Source: Spodoptera frugiperda (lineage: Eukaryota > Arthropoda > Insecta > Lepidoptera > Noctuidae). From it: DNA of 64,000 nucleotides. Where the stretch lies: NCBI RefSeq assembly GCF_023101765.2, contig NC_064236.1:930001-994000 (forward strand). Reading direction: 5' to 3'. Each line of letters begins with the position of its first letter. Positions within the stretch are counted from its first letter, which is position 1. Shown here in pieces: positions 50,457-63,955 of this stretch. The notes under the pieces are model-generated. The model was not told where the DNA came from and did no database searches. It saw only the letters and a list, made by a program, of their open reading frames with translations. The position numbers and the translations under genes were made by a program.

Positions 50457-52599
50457 GGTTTTAAAATAATTGTTGAATATTACTTTCACTTGTAAACTTT
50501 TTTAATACCTACTTAATATTGTCAGTGCCAGTTCAATTCCAATTCAATAAATATGCTATCTAACGATGTCCTTTTCGGTTCAATTATCGAAAAACCATAA
50601 ACCCATATTCATAAACCAAATAATAAAACTCTTTACTTTACATTAAAATAAACTATAAAAACGACACCAACACACAATATAACCATTTTCATAAAGATTC
50701 TAACGTCACTTAGCACTCATTTCTAAGTAAGTAATCATGAATGAGTCCGATTAGGTGTCGGCGTGTACATAAGTGACTATTAACAAAACAATGACACAAC
50801 CTCTATGCGTGATTGCATAACAACATGTCGGGTGTCCGCTCCATTTATTAAGACATTCTGAGAAATCATTAGCGAGCAGTATTCGAAAGATTTGTCGTAG
50901 CTGTAGCAATTGAAGACGTGATGGTTCACAACCTCTGTACTTCTCAAAACGATGTCAATGCGGTAGTCGTTCGAAGAAATTTGATAGATGATGGACAAGT
51001 CCGTGACACCAGATTTAGTATTTTTTGTAGTTGTTTGCCGATTCTTATTAAGACAATAAATAAACCACACAGTAATTGATTGCCATCTCTTACCTACATT
51101 TTGTTCTAACTAACGTATAGATTTAAGAACAAGATTGATATTTTATTCTAAGAGACTTGGGGGTAAGAGTTCCGCAATAACGGTTATTATAGCGATGCGA
51201 CGTGCAAAACAAATGTTTATTCAAACCAGTATCAATGTTATGAATAAGCTTATCAGCCGAGTTCTAGCTCCTAGACTAAAATATGTGTTAGTTATTTATA
51301 CTATCCGTCCACCGTTGATGTTGTCACCCGTTACTCATAGACTATATACCTAGTATGTGACATCACCGTGATAAGTAGGAACGCTGCATTCCGGGATTCT
51401 CGGTTAAACACACGTATCTTCAATTAAAAGATTAACACCAGATAGTTAGTCAATCTATTACACTCTACAACTACTCCAGACTAGACTTTAATTTGAAAGA
51501 AATTACCTAAGTCTATAGACAAGGATTCCTGGTTTCGCTATTTAACTAAATAAGCAGTCTTTCATAACGTGCAATGAAGATCCAAAATATAAGTACCTAT
51601 TATCTCAAGTACAGTGATTGTTAGAGTTAAAAATATTTGCTACTACCAAATTAGTGGGTTAGATAAACATAAATATCGGCATTTCGAATTGTCATCTATG
51701 GACATTACTAACTTTACATTTTTGTATAGGAAATGGTTTTTAAATAAAATACCAAAAAAAAAAACCTGAGACGTTTTAAAACATGCGGTGTAAACGTACG
51801 TCGCGACTGTGACCCATCTTATTCAAATGCAAAGAAAGAATGCACTACAGACAAACAAGTTCTTTGGACATAATTACAGGCGTACTGACAAACATAGTTT
51901 AAACAAAAAGTGAAATACTAAGTCGGAAGTATGTCATAAAATGTACTGAATGAGGGCGGTGCACGCAACGGCCCGCGGGCACAGCATAGGCAAATGAAGA
52001 CTGTGTTCTTTAAACTAGTACCAACACCCCAGTGACACAAAACTTTTGCAAAACTCCTTTTACTGGCCTGCTGTTTACCTTAGCGTAATATCATTTACTA
52101 TTATAATGTTCCTGGATTTGTTTGTAGGTACTGTCATCATTTTATTCTAGGTTTATGTTTAATTTTCACGCTATTGTCTCTTAAACAGTTTTTGCTTTAC
52201 CTACGCACAATACTATTTCTTTCGTGTTTCTTTCACATAGACATCGCAAATTATGTACTATAGTTATTGACTTTTTGTATCTACCTAGGTAATAGTCATT
52301 TAGGCAGCTAAGAACTCCTGGGCAGAAAGCTTGAAGTTTTTCATAATGTATAGGTAACTTGATTTACTTTACATACGTCACTAGAATATATGACTAACAT
52401 TGTGATAGTAAACTTAAAACATTTCTACAAACATACATAATTACTATCTAACCTAAATAAATTAATTCTTTACCTACATTTTTGAAGCAAAGTGCAACAT
52501 TATAGGTTATCTTTACTTTCTTAAATTTTTCACAGATCACAATTCGTAAGTAAATATTTTGTTAGTTACCCGACTGCGCCAGAAGGAGGGTTATGTTTT

Positions 52600-52652
52600 T
52601 CGAGAGTATGTATGTATGTAAGTATGTATGTATGTATGTATGTATGTATGTA
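52600..52652. repeat. (TATG)n microsatellite
   Basis: About ten TATG units with one interruption, at the left end of the minisatellite and foldback composite. Confidence 0.9.
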
Positions 52653-52673
52653 TAATTGTTTGGCACGCCCTGC

Positions 52674-53045
52674 AGCCTAAACGGCTTGATGGATTTTGAC
52701 TTGAGAGGTGTCGTTAGATTCGTATTTACTGTGAGAGTGACACTGGATATATCAAAATGTTTAAAAAAACAAAATGGCGGATTTTTGGCGCCAAATTCGA
52801 ATATTGCTCACTCTCTAGCCTAAACGACTCGATGGATTTTGGCTTGAGAGGTGTCGTTTGATTCGTATTTACTGTGAGAGTGACACTGGATATATCAAAA
52901 TAATAATAAAATCAAAATGGCGGATTTTTGGCGCCAAATTCGAATATTGCTCACTCTCTAGCCTAAACGACTCGATGGATTTTGGCTTGAGAGGTGTCGT
53001 TAGATTCGTATTTACTGTGAGAGTGACACTAGATATATCAAAATA
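52674..53045. repeat. 143-bp minisatellite, about 2.6 units
   Basis: Units begin AGCCTAAACG at 52674, 52817 and 52960. The first two are 143 bp and the third is cut after about 86 bp. Each reads GAGAGGTGTCGTT, then TTTACTGTGAGAGTGACACT and, in the full units, CAAAATGGCGGATTTTTGGCG. Copies two and three are nearly identical; copy one differs slightly. The open frame across the units is a by-product of the repeat. Confidence 0.88.
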
Positions 53046-53077
53046 TAATAAATAATAAAACTAAAAGAAAATAAAAT

Positions 53078-53354
53078 AAAAATAAGTAATTTAAAAAACT
53101 AAAAAACCCGACTGCGTTTCTTTATAACATGAAAATGAAAAAAACCCTAAAACAAGAATACAAGAAAAATTTAAGCAGTCGGGACCCATTCTAGAAAGCC
53201 AGCCGTGTGTGCCCTCACTAAGTCTTCATAATATTTAGAATGGGTCCCGACTGCTTAAATTTTTCTTGTATTCTTGTTTTAGGGTTTTTTTTTTCATTTT
53301 CATGTTATAAAGAAACGCAGTCGGGTTTTTTAGTTTTTTAAATTACTTATTTTT
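53078..53354. mobile_element. Large foldback: 116/119-nt inverted arms around 42 nt
   Basis: The left arm 53078-53193 and right arm 53236-53354 are complementary throughout, differing mainly by three extra T in a T-run. The arms include AAAACCCGACTGCGTTTC and GCAGTCGGGACCCATT. The same CCCGACTGCG phrase also marks the left side of the minisatellite at 52569, so the whole segment 52567-53354 is probably one non-autonomous element with CCCGACTGCG ends. The 42-nt spacer is unique. No protein is encoded. The transposon class is not assigned. Confidence 0.8.
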
Positions 53355-53669
53355 AACATCGTCACCGTATAAGTGTCATCGTGTTGTAGGCAACCTTGGT
53401 CGCATTTTTTATACATTCCGTAAATTGACATCACATTCGCAATAAGTATGTAAATAGCTAGATAATGAGTACATTAGCTTTCTCGATGTGATTTCCTAGT
53501 TCTTGATTTGTGTACGAGATGTGAAACAATTGTTTGTATTTTAATTGGAGACATAAAATTTCCTGTTCAACTATCAAGTAAGCATAATAAGAAAAATAAA
53601 ATAAAATTATTAGTTAGAAGAAAGATTTATTAATTAAAAAACGGCACGGCTCCGGCACGGCGTTTTTGC

Positions 53670-53753
53670 TTTGAAAACAATACAAAAAGGCTGTAAGCGC
53701 GCGGACAGTGCGCGAGCTCCGTGCTTACAGCTTTTTGTATTGACGTTTCAAAA
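53670..53753. repeat. 84-nt hairpin with GC-rich loop
   Basis: CAATACAAAAAGGCTGTAAGC pairs with GCTTACAGCTTTTTGTATTG (one bulged base), and outer TTTGAAA pairs with TTTCAAA. The loop holds GCGCGGACAGTGCGCG, itself partly self-complementary. Just upstream is a direct repeat CGGCACGG(CT)CCGGCACGGCG. Likely a small MITE-like element. Confidence 0.65.
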
Positions 53754-53754
53754 T

Positions 53755-56700
53755 ATATCATACGACCTAAGATTTAATGTTCAGATTTGAATGACCAACT
53801 TACCGCAGAGTTGGAGCGATACCGTTAAAGTATAATAATGTCCTTAATAGTATTGTTGTTTTGCTATTGAAGCTGCTCGCTGATAGAAACTCCTGAGTTC
53901 ACATGTACCTAATCTGTTTTCAATGCCTACTAATTACTGGTTCAATTATATCCCACAAGCTATAGTGATTGATGACCGCATTTATGACTTAACTCGTTCT
54001 ATATTTATTTATTAATAGCCTTACATGGGGTAGTGGTCATTGTATGAATCAATTTATATTATGTACATATAATAAATACAGGAAATGTTATGTACGTACG
54101 ATAAGGGACAAACTGAGGTTCACATTTTAGGTTGGATTGAAAATTGGGAAGAATTGTGTAAAACTTTCTACCTCTATACTTCTATTTCTTAGGATTTTGG
54201 TCTTAACACACAGAAAACTTTTAGCAATCGTCAGCTAAGTATTGACATCTTTATATTGCGGTGTGTGTGTGGTGAATGCACAACTTATGGTTTTGTCATT
54301 GACCTCAAAGCAAATAACACATTACATTTTAAAATGTATGACAAGATCAAATTAACTTGAGAACTTGTTTATTAATTTGTACATATCTGAAATAATTTAT
54401 TTACAATTAATTTACTCGTACATATTATTGTGGCGCCTCTAGTTGACGTAATATTGTTAATTATGCTATTTCTAATGTGAGAAGGAAAAGATAAATGGAA
54501 ACTGTGACTAACTAGGTACATAAAATAAAACTCGAACCAATAGAAAATGTATTAGAACTATGTGATTCACTACTTCGTGTAAACAAACTATAATTATACC
54601 GTCATCTCATTGCGATCATGTTTTTATTTACGTTTGAAAGCTCAACAAAGCAGGAAAAGTTTAGGCGAAAATTTTATGTGAATGTTACTATTTTTTAATG
54701 TATGGATTTGATGGATAATTTTGTACAACATTACCAATATTCAATATTTCGTTATGTACTCTAGAGTTGTATATGGCTCTGTAGAAACCTTTACCATACA
54801 CGTCCATCACTTAAATGTCGAATTTTATGCCTCAAAATAAAACGTAACATTGATTTATCGAGTAAAATCTATGTAGGATGATACATCGTAAAGCTGTGAA
54901 AGATATCGATAAAGATCTTATCGATAAAATAACGAGTGAGACTGATTTCAATCGAGTTACCACCCTAAGAGTGATGTTAATCTTGAGTGCCTCCTCGGCC
55001 TTATACAGTTAACACAAAGTTCACGAGCGTGTGCAGTGGGCGACATAAATCAGGTGTGCGAGCGACATGCGACTGATAATGTCGCGATCGGAATGTCTCG
55101 CTTGCAGCTCGCGACGGAAGAGACGTCGCGATGCGTCTGGAAGACCGTGCGCTGCCGTGTAAACAGAGCCCTAGTTAAGACCGATTAACATACGAATTTT
55201 AAAATCAATTTTAATTTTTAATAGACGAGTTTTATTTTAGTTGTCTTGTTTAGTACTCTATTTATTGCAAAAACAACTCTAATGCTACAGTTTAGACACC
55301 AAAAATGTAGTTTTTAGCTTGGCTATTGGCCAATAACTTCATTACATGCCGTCATAATCAGAATCAGAAAAATATAATTTCTACAAATCTCATCTGAACG
55401 CCGCATACGCATCGTTTACTTTATCATCTAATTATAAAATTGAACGAAACATTAAAATAATATTTACTAAATGCCAAATTGGAGTAGTTCAGTAGATCCT
55501 TGATCCGTGTAAATACTAGGAGCACGCGCTATACATATGTATCTTTATCAATATTTCTACACTATTCGGCCTCTAAAGAGAGGTTATCTAGGATCGTCCA
55601 AACATGGACTTGTTGTTATCAGTGCGGTACTTAAATATATCAATATTGCCAATTTAATGTCCTGTTACAACCGCGGAGACATCTATCATCACCCACGTAT
55701 CGTGGACTACTGGGAAAATGTAGGAGAACACGCGAACTTTTGTATTCAATGTAGCTAATAGTGAAATTTATTCTATGTCAGAATACTTTTTCTGATTGCG
55801 GAAACCGAAATTGATCACTTTGGTTTACTCAATATTTTAGTGTTTCGTGTTCCTATAGTGGGTATTTCGTTTTGTACCTATTGCTTGTGTTTAGTTTCAA
55901 GTCTTTGTTGATATTATTTTTTGGTCAAGGTCTGAGCTTTAATATTGGAATACGTAAAATCTATAACCTTAATTGTTAACTATCCAAGCAAAGATGTCAA
56001 GAATATACGAAATTTTCGTAAAATGTGTTTTTATTTACTGTAAAAGTTGAAAAATACATATATTTTCGTGTCTATTGTTCATTTTATCGTTTTTTTTTTA
56101 TTTGACGTCATGTCTGCTACATAATCTTTGGCCAAGAATTTATAAGTAAAAATAACCAAGTCTTTCTGATTTGCGTGAACACAAAGGTTATACGAAAAAA
56201 ATTGAATACCGAGGGAAACTCTTCAAATTAGGTTAATAACGCTGTCAGTATAAAGTTTTAAACAAGTTCCCTATCTGTTACGAACGATGTCGTTAGAAAT
56301 AAGTTAAATAATGGTAACTAGTTACATAGAACTGACTTTTGTAGTTTATTAGTCTTTAATAAGAATTTGGCAAAATGTTGTGGTATTGCTGTTTAGTATT
56401 TCAATGTAATACAGTTGGTCTATACGACATTTTGTAAGGTTGCCGATAAAACAAGACGGACAGACAGTGCACATGGAAATTAGTAGATATGTTTTAGAAA
56501 ATGAATTTTATTACCGAAGCGTGTATAAAAGAGAACATTGCCAAAGTTCTGAATGATAAAACGCGGACAAAGTCATGGGCAAATGCTAAACAGCTTATAT
56601 TTAGACTTTAAAGAAACAAAAGAAAAACAATTTAGCATTTAATTTTTCTATTACAGGTACCTTATCGGTGACATCCCCGAACATTTTTATTTATTTTACC

Positions 56701-58200
56701 GCGATACAGATAAGCAAGAAATTATTGCGAGTTCAATAGACAACATACAATTATAATGAATACCAACTAAATATCGATTGGCGACGACGTCACGCAAATA
56801 CTTTGTGTAGGCGAGGGAAAGAGTTGTAAAGTTATCGATTAAATAAATACTTATTAATAGTATTCGAATATTTTCATTCAACTACATTCATTTTCCTTAT
56901 TTATTATTTTATTGCTATCGAATCTTACTATAACTGAGATTAAATAACGACCTTATTTAAAAATTAAACAACGATATATTAACCAAATAAAGATATTGAT
57001 AACTGAATGGTAACTACAGTTTAACTATTTTGTTTAATTAAACAAAGGTCACAACCAAATTACTAGTACTCTGATATTTTGAGGTTGTTATTGTAACCCC
57101 GATAGTAGTCCACGAGAAATATTAAAATAAATAAGTTTCTAACATTGGATTATTTAATTTACTGATACCAGTTCGTACCTACAGCAAATATGAATTATCT
57201 TAAACTGATTATTGTATAACTGACTTTTGCACGTGACTTTTTATCGCGGACTAGCTTTTGTTTAAAACAATTCAAAATATCTCCCAATGATTGCGATTGT
57301 CGACTGACTGGCACGTGAATTAAACGACTTTTATAGATTATTCTTTTGACCATGTTAAAAATTAAAGCTTTTCAATAATAATGTCATTTTTTATAAAAAA
57401 TAATTCTTTATCGATATCGATAAATTACAACATCCTTCCCTATTCGCTTAACCCTAAACGATGCACCCAGGGGTCGAACAATCTTATAATGAATATTATG
57501 TTTTGGTTTTTATTACCCTACTTATCATGGATAATACGGAGTACTAAAATGTAGGGGTGAGTAGACATCATATCATTTTCATGTCACAATAAGAACTTGA
57601 CGATTTTCTTTTGGTAAAGTAAAATTGTCTGCACACTTAGATACATACGTTATTTTCTTTTGTTGACTAACAAGGCCTCTTAAGTCTGAATATAATAACG
57701 ATTATTTTTGTTTAAAAGGGAAAGTTTTCAGGCAATATGAGACTGCAGCAGGATCTATTTATACCAATTTTGATACACACCAAAATATTTAATAATGGCC
57801 AATCACGGACTAAGGAGCACTCGCACGGATTCCATTTAAATGATGCGCAATTAAAAAGGTTCAGGTTCATCAGAGAGCTCTGCTTTTGTAACTGTAGTAA
57901 CGATAAAATCGATACTGAACTATTACTTCACTTTCGATTCCAGCTTTATTGCAAATTTTTTAATATCAATCAGATTCATAGGTTAAAGTCGACATTTTAA
58001 ATGTACACAGCTTCGGGCATAATTTGGTCGGAATTTTAATATAAATTAATGTTACCTGGCATGTTTGAGCTGTGCATTACTATTTTCATTTTTATTATTT
58101 ATTTACTCGTGTTTTAAAAGCTGGGGTTTATTTTGTACGGAGAAATATGTAATTATTCAAAATGAATACGTCTGAATGTGTTTTCTGTTTACAGGGTTAT
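53755..58200. other. Non-coding AT-rich stretch with one GC-rich island
   Basis: Nothing coding recognised. A GC-rich block at about 55020-55170 repeats GTCGCG several times and ends GTAAACAGAGCCCTAG. It looks like a MITE fragment but could not be assigned. Confidence 0.45.
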
Positions 58201-58239
58201 TTCATTTTAATAATATCAATGGATTTTTAATATTAATTG

Positions 58240-58307
58240 TGTGGTGTAATGCCTTACATCACGACTCGTGAGAGTCGGTATTCCACAATCCTCCCGCCCT
58301 GAGACCC
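58240..58307 (-). repeat. Probable structured 3' UTR of retrotransposon copy 2
   Basis: After the stop codon the minus strand reads GGGTCTCAGGGCGGGAGG and then CGACTCTCACGAGTCG, a perfect 5-bp stem, before GTAAGGCATTACACC. GC content drops sharply beyond, so the element probably ends near 58240. Confidence 0.45.
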
Positions 58308-58811
58308 TCAAGGAAGAGGAGGATCGCGTTCCCTATCGACGTATATTGTATTCCCTAAAACTTTAGTGAGGATGGTGGTTGTATGGATGGCTGCTTGTTT
58401 CTGTATGATGTGTATGTTAATGTTGGAATCTAACTGTGTGCAATATTTGTGGATACTTTTAGCTACCATTCCGGACGCTCCTATGACTATGGGTACGACT
58501 TGTGCTTGTGTGTTCCATAACCGGGTTATTTCTTTTTGTAATAAATGATATTTACTTAGTTTTTCTATTTCTTTGGCTCCTATATTGTAATCTGATGGTA
58601 CTGTTATATCTATTAAATATGTTTTGTTATCTTTTTTATTTATGTAAATAATATCTGGTCTATTGTGCGTAACTGTGACATCTGTCTGAACTGGAATCTC
58701 CCACATTATTTTGGCTGTATCATTTTCTTTGACTTGTGGTTGAGTGAGCTGTTCTTTCCACCATAGGCTGGTTGTTTCTAATTTGTGTTTTTTGAGGAGG
58801 GTCCAGTACAC
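58308..58811 (-). mobile_element. 5'-truncated non-LTR retrotransposon: restriction-like endonuclease domain, copy 2
   Basis: An open frame of 167 codons, homologous to 918-1556. The nuclease signature is H-N-R-P-D-I-I at residues 49-55 and L-I-D-I-T-V-P at 66-72 (catalytic Asp 68), followed by K-E-I-E-K-L-S-K-Y, P-I-V-I-G-A-S-G and Q-K-Q-A-A-I-H-T-T. It begins about ten residues further upstream than copy 1 (Y-W-T-L-L-K-K-H-K-L) and ends after D-R-E-R-D-P-P-L-P, lacking the long Thr/Gln tail of copy 1. The reverse transcriptase part is absent. The 5' break lies in an ATT-rich stretch just past 58811. Confidence 0.82.
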
Positions 58812-58859
58812 GTATAATAATAATATTAATATTTTATTAATATTAATTATTAATTATTA

Positions 58860-61800
58860 GTAAGTAATTAATTTATTACATATTATTGTAAGTAAATACG
58901 AGTATAAGTCGAGTTATGAATGCATTTTACGTTTTCGTTCTCTGTATAATAATAGATTTAATTGTTATCTGATTTAATACAATTAAACAACATTAGTTCC
59001 CATTATGAACAAGTAATATTGTGTCATAAATATAATTATATTCTGATATGTTTTTTCTTATGACCGCAAACATCTGTTGCCAAAATAGGATATGACGATG
59101 TTTTTAATTAAAAAAACAGAGCGTCTTGAAGAATAATACGGAGGGCATGGAATCATTTCGTAAACCTACCATATGAGGTCCATTGACATAATCATAATAA
59201 ATCTTGTTAACTGAACTAATTACAAGACGAATTTAAGTATTTTTATCTAATTTAAAAGATATATGGCAACGTAATCAAAAATTGGATTGTATATTTTGAA
59301 TTATGATAAATTGTGATGCAAGTTTTTAAAGGTAGGTATTCTTTGTGGAGTAGTATGTGTTGTGAGTTTGATTCCCGCATAGAACAAATATCAAGAGTCA
59401 AATGTAAAAACGTTGAGAACCAGTTTTTTTTAAACGTCTACCTATATTATCTCGTTATCGAAGAAAAATATGTTTTTTTTTTTAAATAAATCTTAATGGT
59501 AATTGGTATACAGTAAAGAAATTCCAATATTAGGATCAAGAAATTCCTACGTGTAGGTAGTTAGGTACTTATGACACTGGCGTTATTCATACTCTCGGAT
59601 AACTTGACCTCTGTCGACGTCTAGTGCTTAAGCCTAGGGTTCAAATCGAGTCCTAAATCATCGGCAAATATTATTTTATGAACATTAGAAATAGGCATTA
59701 ACTTGTATTGTATGTATGTTAGGATTAAAATAACTAATGGGTCGTGGATATAAAAATCTTATTAGCTAGCTGTGTTTTATTATAATTACAAAATTATGTA
59801 CGAATTTTCTATTATATGTTTTATAGGAATCTACACTTTGGAACAAGCAAATAGCTTCACTAGAGGACTGACAGACATTTTGTTGTTTTTAATATTGTAA
59901 TATTTGCTTTGACGTTCAAAAGTACCTTCTCAGTCTATTTGAAATAAATAATTTTGACTTTAACTTTGCGTGGGTATGGTTAGAACTTGCTATAAAACTA
60001 TACATTTTGCAACGATGCAACGTTCTTTGATAAAAAAAGCTTTTAATTGCTTCTCCAACCCGTTTACTAAGCGTGGAGATTATAACAAACTCTCTATACG
60101 AGTAGGAGGCTTACAGTTCAGCAGTTCTATTTTGGGCTATTGATGATACAGTCTGTTCTGTTCTTGCAAATTCAATTTGATGATGTTTAATAAAAAACAC
60201 CTCCATGAAACAACAAATATTCTAATTGTTACATTAAAGTCAATTAAAACAATTCCTTGTATCATCATTACAGTAATAATTGAATTAATTTGTCCTCCGA
60301 ATTGTTTACTGTTCATGATTTGCAAATTAATTTAGTTCATTATTCTAGCTCTCAATAGAGCTCGATGACGAACCGAGGCGATATCAAAACTAAAGTCAAA
60401 AGTCACTAATATTATAGGTAAAGTTTCAGAAGTGAGTGGTAATGAAGTAATTAAAATATTTTAAATAGAGGACCTAAATAAGATAATATAAAAAACAATA
60501 TAGGTAAGTAGTAAGAGCATTCGGTGATTGTGAAGCCAAAATTGAGACTTATTACACCAAAGTACATTATCAATCGATCCGGTTCTTATAAAGTTTATGA
60601 GTAACTAAAAACCTGACACCTAATACATATTCTAACTAACTGTAATATCATTATACTCTATTTCAGACCATAACAAATTATAACTCCCCCACCATTATAC
60701 ACTCTTTCTTTTCCGTCGTCAAACATTGACAAAAGTTCATCGATTTTATTATAACAAAGCAACAGTTAAAGGAGGTTCATTTGTTTAACCTTGATCAAGT
60801 GGCGGTAGAACAAGAATGGCACATGTCCAGCACCGTGACGTCACTTCAGTTAAAAAAATATTTTCAATGCGTACGGAGAGCCTCGGGCAATGTCCTGTCT
60901 CGGCACAAAGGATTGTTGTGAACGCGTCTACAATGTGGAATGATACGGAATTTAGAAATAACAATAGAAAAATAGTGAATTTAAATGTGTAGTCGATTGG
61001 AAAGTACGTATCAATAAGCTTTTCTTTCATCAATCAAAAGTACTGTTGTAAATGAAATTAAGGAAAGTTGGTTGTTATTCTACCAAAGTTTATAATATAG
61101 TTAGTGTTTATGGATAATTCTATAAATTCCAAGACGTTGCGAATGCAATAACAGTGAGTGCTGTAGGAGCGGCCGGCGAATGATCACTAAACATTTCATT
61201 AGCTAGGCTTTTACATTTAATTATGAAGGTAAGCAAGCCTTTCTAGGCAATTTACGTTCACGCCTTTGCAAATCAGTTCTTTTTGCTATGAAATATTACA
61301 GAGACGAACGGAACATAAAACAAAATCCTCTATATCCTAATTTTAAACAAATAGTAAGTACTAATATCAGATGAGATTTCAAATAGTAGTTAGATAACAT
61401 AATGTTTGTAGAAGATGATCAGTTGATTTAGTCGATGATCCTTTCAATTGGTAGGGCTCGTCAGTTAATGGCCAAATTCTTCCCAATTACAATGCAAACA
61501 AACACGAATCAGTGTTTGGACACAATTATGAATGACGACAAGCCATGCACCAGGGCAAGTCGGCTCAATTTGTTCCAATCAAGCAAGGGGCGCCAAGACC
61601 AACAGACAATTAAGAATTACATCAACAGCCTTGACGTAACACTAAAATAAATTCGCTAATGTGTTTTATGTTATTCGATTAAACGGTTACAGCGATGACA
61701 TCATTTGGATCATCTATGACTTTAGTTGCTAATTGTTCTTCCTTAGTATAGTCTTTTATACGAATAACAGTCTCAAATTTTGAAAAATCTTCATTAAGGC

Positions 61801-63870
61801 CCTAACCTTTTCCACCACCATGTAAACTGGTAACTGGTATATTGTCTTACATCATTGCCAATCATCGTAAATCAATTCTTAAAACATGAACGCTGAACTC
61901 TGCCTTCTTAGAAGACAGATTGTCTCAATAAAAGTACACGGTATAATGTCACATAGGTCGTCAATAGTAAAACTGATTTCATTCTATTAATATTCTGAGA
62001 AAATATTTGACGTTTATTGTCTTATGATGTGTTTATAAAATTGATTTTAGCGACCGTGACTTCTTTCGTGGTTTTGATGAATTGTGATCCATCATTCAGA
62101 ATGTCCATATAATCCCTATTATTATTTTCTGGATTACAATGTTTACCAGTTCCATTTTCTATCATTACATCAATACTAGAACTTAAATCAACGTCACGAT
62201 GCGTTTCAAGTTCAGTTTTATCACATCCAAAGAGCGACAGACTGCTGAATCGAACCTAGAATTATCAGTGCTAAGAACTGGTGGGCGGAATGTTAAACTC
62301 ATCATAATAAAAGTGTATGGATGGCTTAATAACGGATGTTATGGCAATAGGGACACAGATACGTGCTACAGTCGACACTGCGATGACTAATATTTCGATT
62401 ATAACACTCGGAATGGAACGTTAATGAAGATGTTACTGCGTTAAACAAAAATATATAAAATCCTATTACAATCAACTATAGATGACGATATTTGACAAGA
62501 TGTGGAAAGATATTCAAAGAATGTTTATCACACTCACGGTTCATAAACTAATTCTTTCGTCAGTTTAAACAATTTCAATAACAAAGATCAATAATATACT
62601 CATACTAAACACGTTTATTTATACTTGAAGGTACTTAGACGAGTATAATATCAAAAGCGTACGCAAGTCGAAAGCTATCGAATATCATGAGATAAACAGA
62701 AGCTTACTATTTATAAACACAAACCTGAACAGACGATGTCTTTATTCTAAGGGAATGCGGCTATCCATTTCATAGGACATAGAACATTGATTAAACCACG
62801 TAATTGTTTTATTTAATTTACCATGTAATTGATATTGACGGTCACAGTGCATTAGTAAAATTAAAATAGAACTATAGTTTTGTATGATTATGTATGGAAA
62901 TAATTGGAACTGATGACGTATGATGTGATGGTAGTAGTCGCTGATGGGTACCCGAAGATACAAGTCTTCATCATATAAGACCTAGAGGTCCACTGTTAAA
63001 CGTAGACCTTCCCTAACGACTTCCAAATCGCCTGGTTAGAATCAATCTGCATCCACACAGCCTCTTGTAACTTTTACAGGTCCAAATTTTACATACCCCA
63101 AGGAGTCAAAAAAGAAAGTTTATTTAATTACATTTTTTTTTTTAAATCTGTGCATAGCAAAACAGGTTTTTCTAAAAATAGACGTTTCTGTAATCAGTGT
63201 TATCGAAATTTGTGGTATGTTATGTTTGCAGATGACTTTTTATTTACGACATATTGTTGTGTGTCTAGACTTAGTGACATAGTGACTAAGATAGACTCAA
63301 ATTCAGGCCGAAAATTGGGATGCAATCTACGGAATTCTCTGCCTGAATTGAATTACCTAAATCTGCTAGGTGATCTGTTAACGTGTTAATTGTGACAGAT
63401 TTTGTCAAGAAGGTATGCCTTCATCGATAAACTTAAATAAATGTTAAAATAAGATCAAAATTAATTGGAATCCATATCATATAGGTCGACTGTTAAATGT
63501 AAAGTATTAAGTACATTGCAATCTGGAGTGTTTGAACGTGGGCGAGTGTACTCGTACGTTGCTGTATAGGCGAGTCAAGTACTGACGTACTACTAAAACA
63601 CTAGAGCCCCTTGAACTAATCTCACTAACAAAATCAGGCGAATGCATTCTTCAACAAATCGTGGCACCTATTACTAACCAGCGCGTCAAGCTAACCGCCT
63701 GTGTTATATAGATTTACAGCCTTATTAAACTGATTTTAAGTTCAAAATGTTTTAAATATTTTTGGCTGTGCCCCTTTTTGTTGTATGTTTTGTTTACTCC
63801 TTTTTAATTCATTTGAATTTAATGGTGTAAGTGAATTAGATATGGGCAAACAATTTATTGGTAATCGTAG
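58860..63870. other. Non-coding stretch to the right edge
   Basis: AT-rich, no coding exon or RNA gene supported. Remnants: a short B-box-like GTTTGATTCCCGCAT at about 59368 (degraded SINE of the 44.8-kb family), and at about 62960-63065 a block with AGAGGTCCACTGTTAAACG then CTAACGACTTCCAAATCG, similar to a frequent lepidopteran interspersed repeat. A frame of 71 codons at 61435-61650 has no recognisable domain. Confidence 0.45.
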
Positions 63871-63878
63871 TAGACATA

Positions 63879-63955
63879 ATAGCCGAATGGTTGACGCAGT
63901 AGTTAATTGGTTGCTAGGCAACGTAAATGCCCTGGGTTCGAATCTCCGAAAAAAA
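63879..63955 (+). mobile_element. tRNA-like SINE head near the right edge
   Basis: AGCCGAATGGTTGACGC resembles a pol III A box region of Ser/Leu-type tRNAs. GGTTCGAATCT at 63935-63945 is a good B box, followed at once by an A-run. It does not form a full tRNA cloverleaf (no matching acceptor stem), so it is more likely the head of a different SINE family than that at 44.8 kb. Confidence 0.5.

Noticed and set aside
52858..53055. 65-codon open frame
   Set aside because: It lies wholly within the 143-bp minisatellite and changes with the repeat units.
61435..61650. 71-codon plus-strand frame with slightly higher GC
   Set aside because: No recognisable domain and no flanking signals; could be a relic but nothing supports a gene.
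63879..63955. Functional tRNA gene
   Set aside because: A and B boxes are present but no acceptor stem or clear anticodon arm can be formed, and an A-run follows directly.
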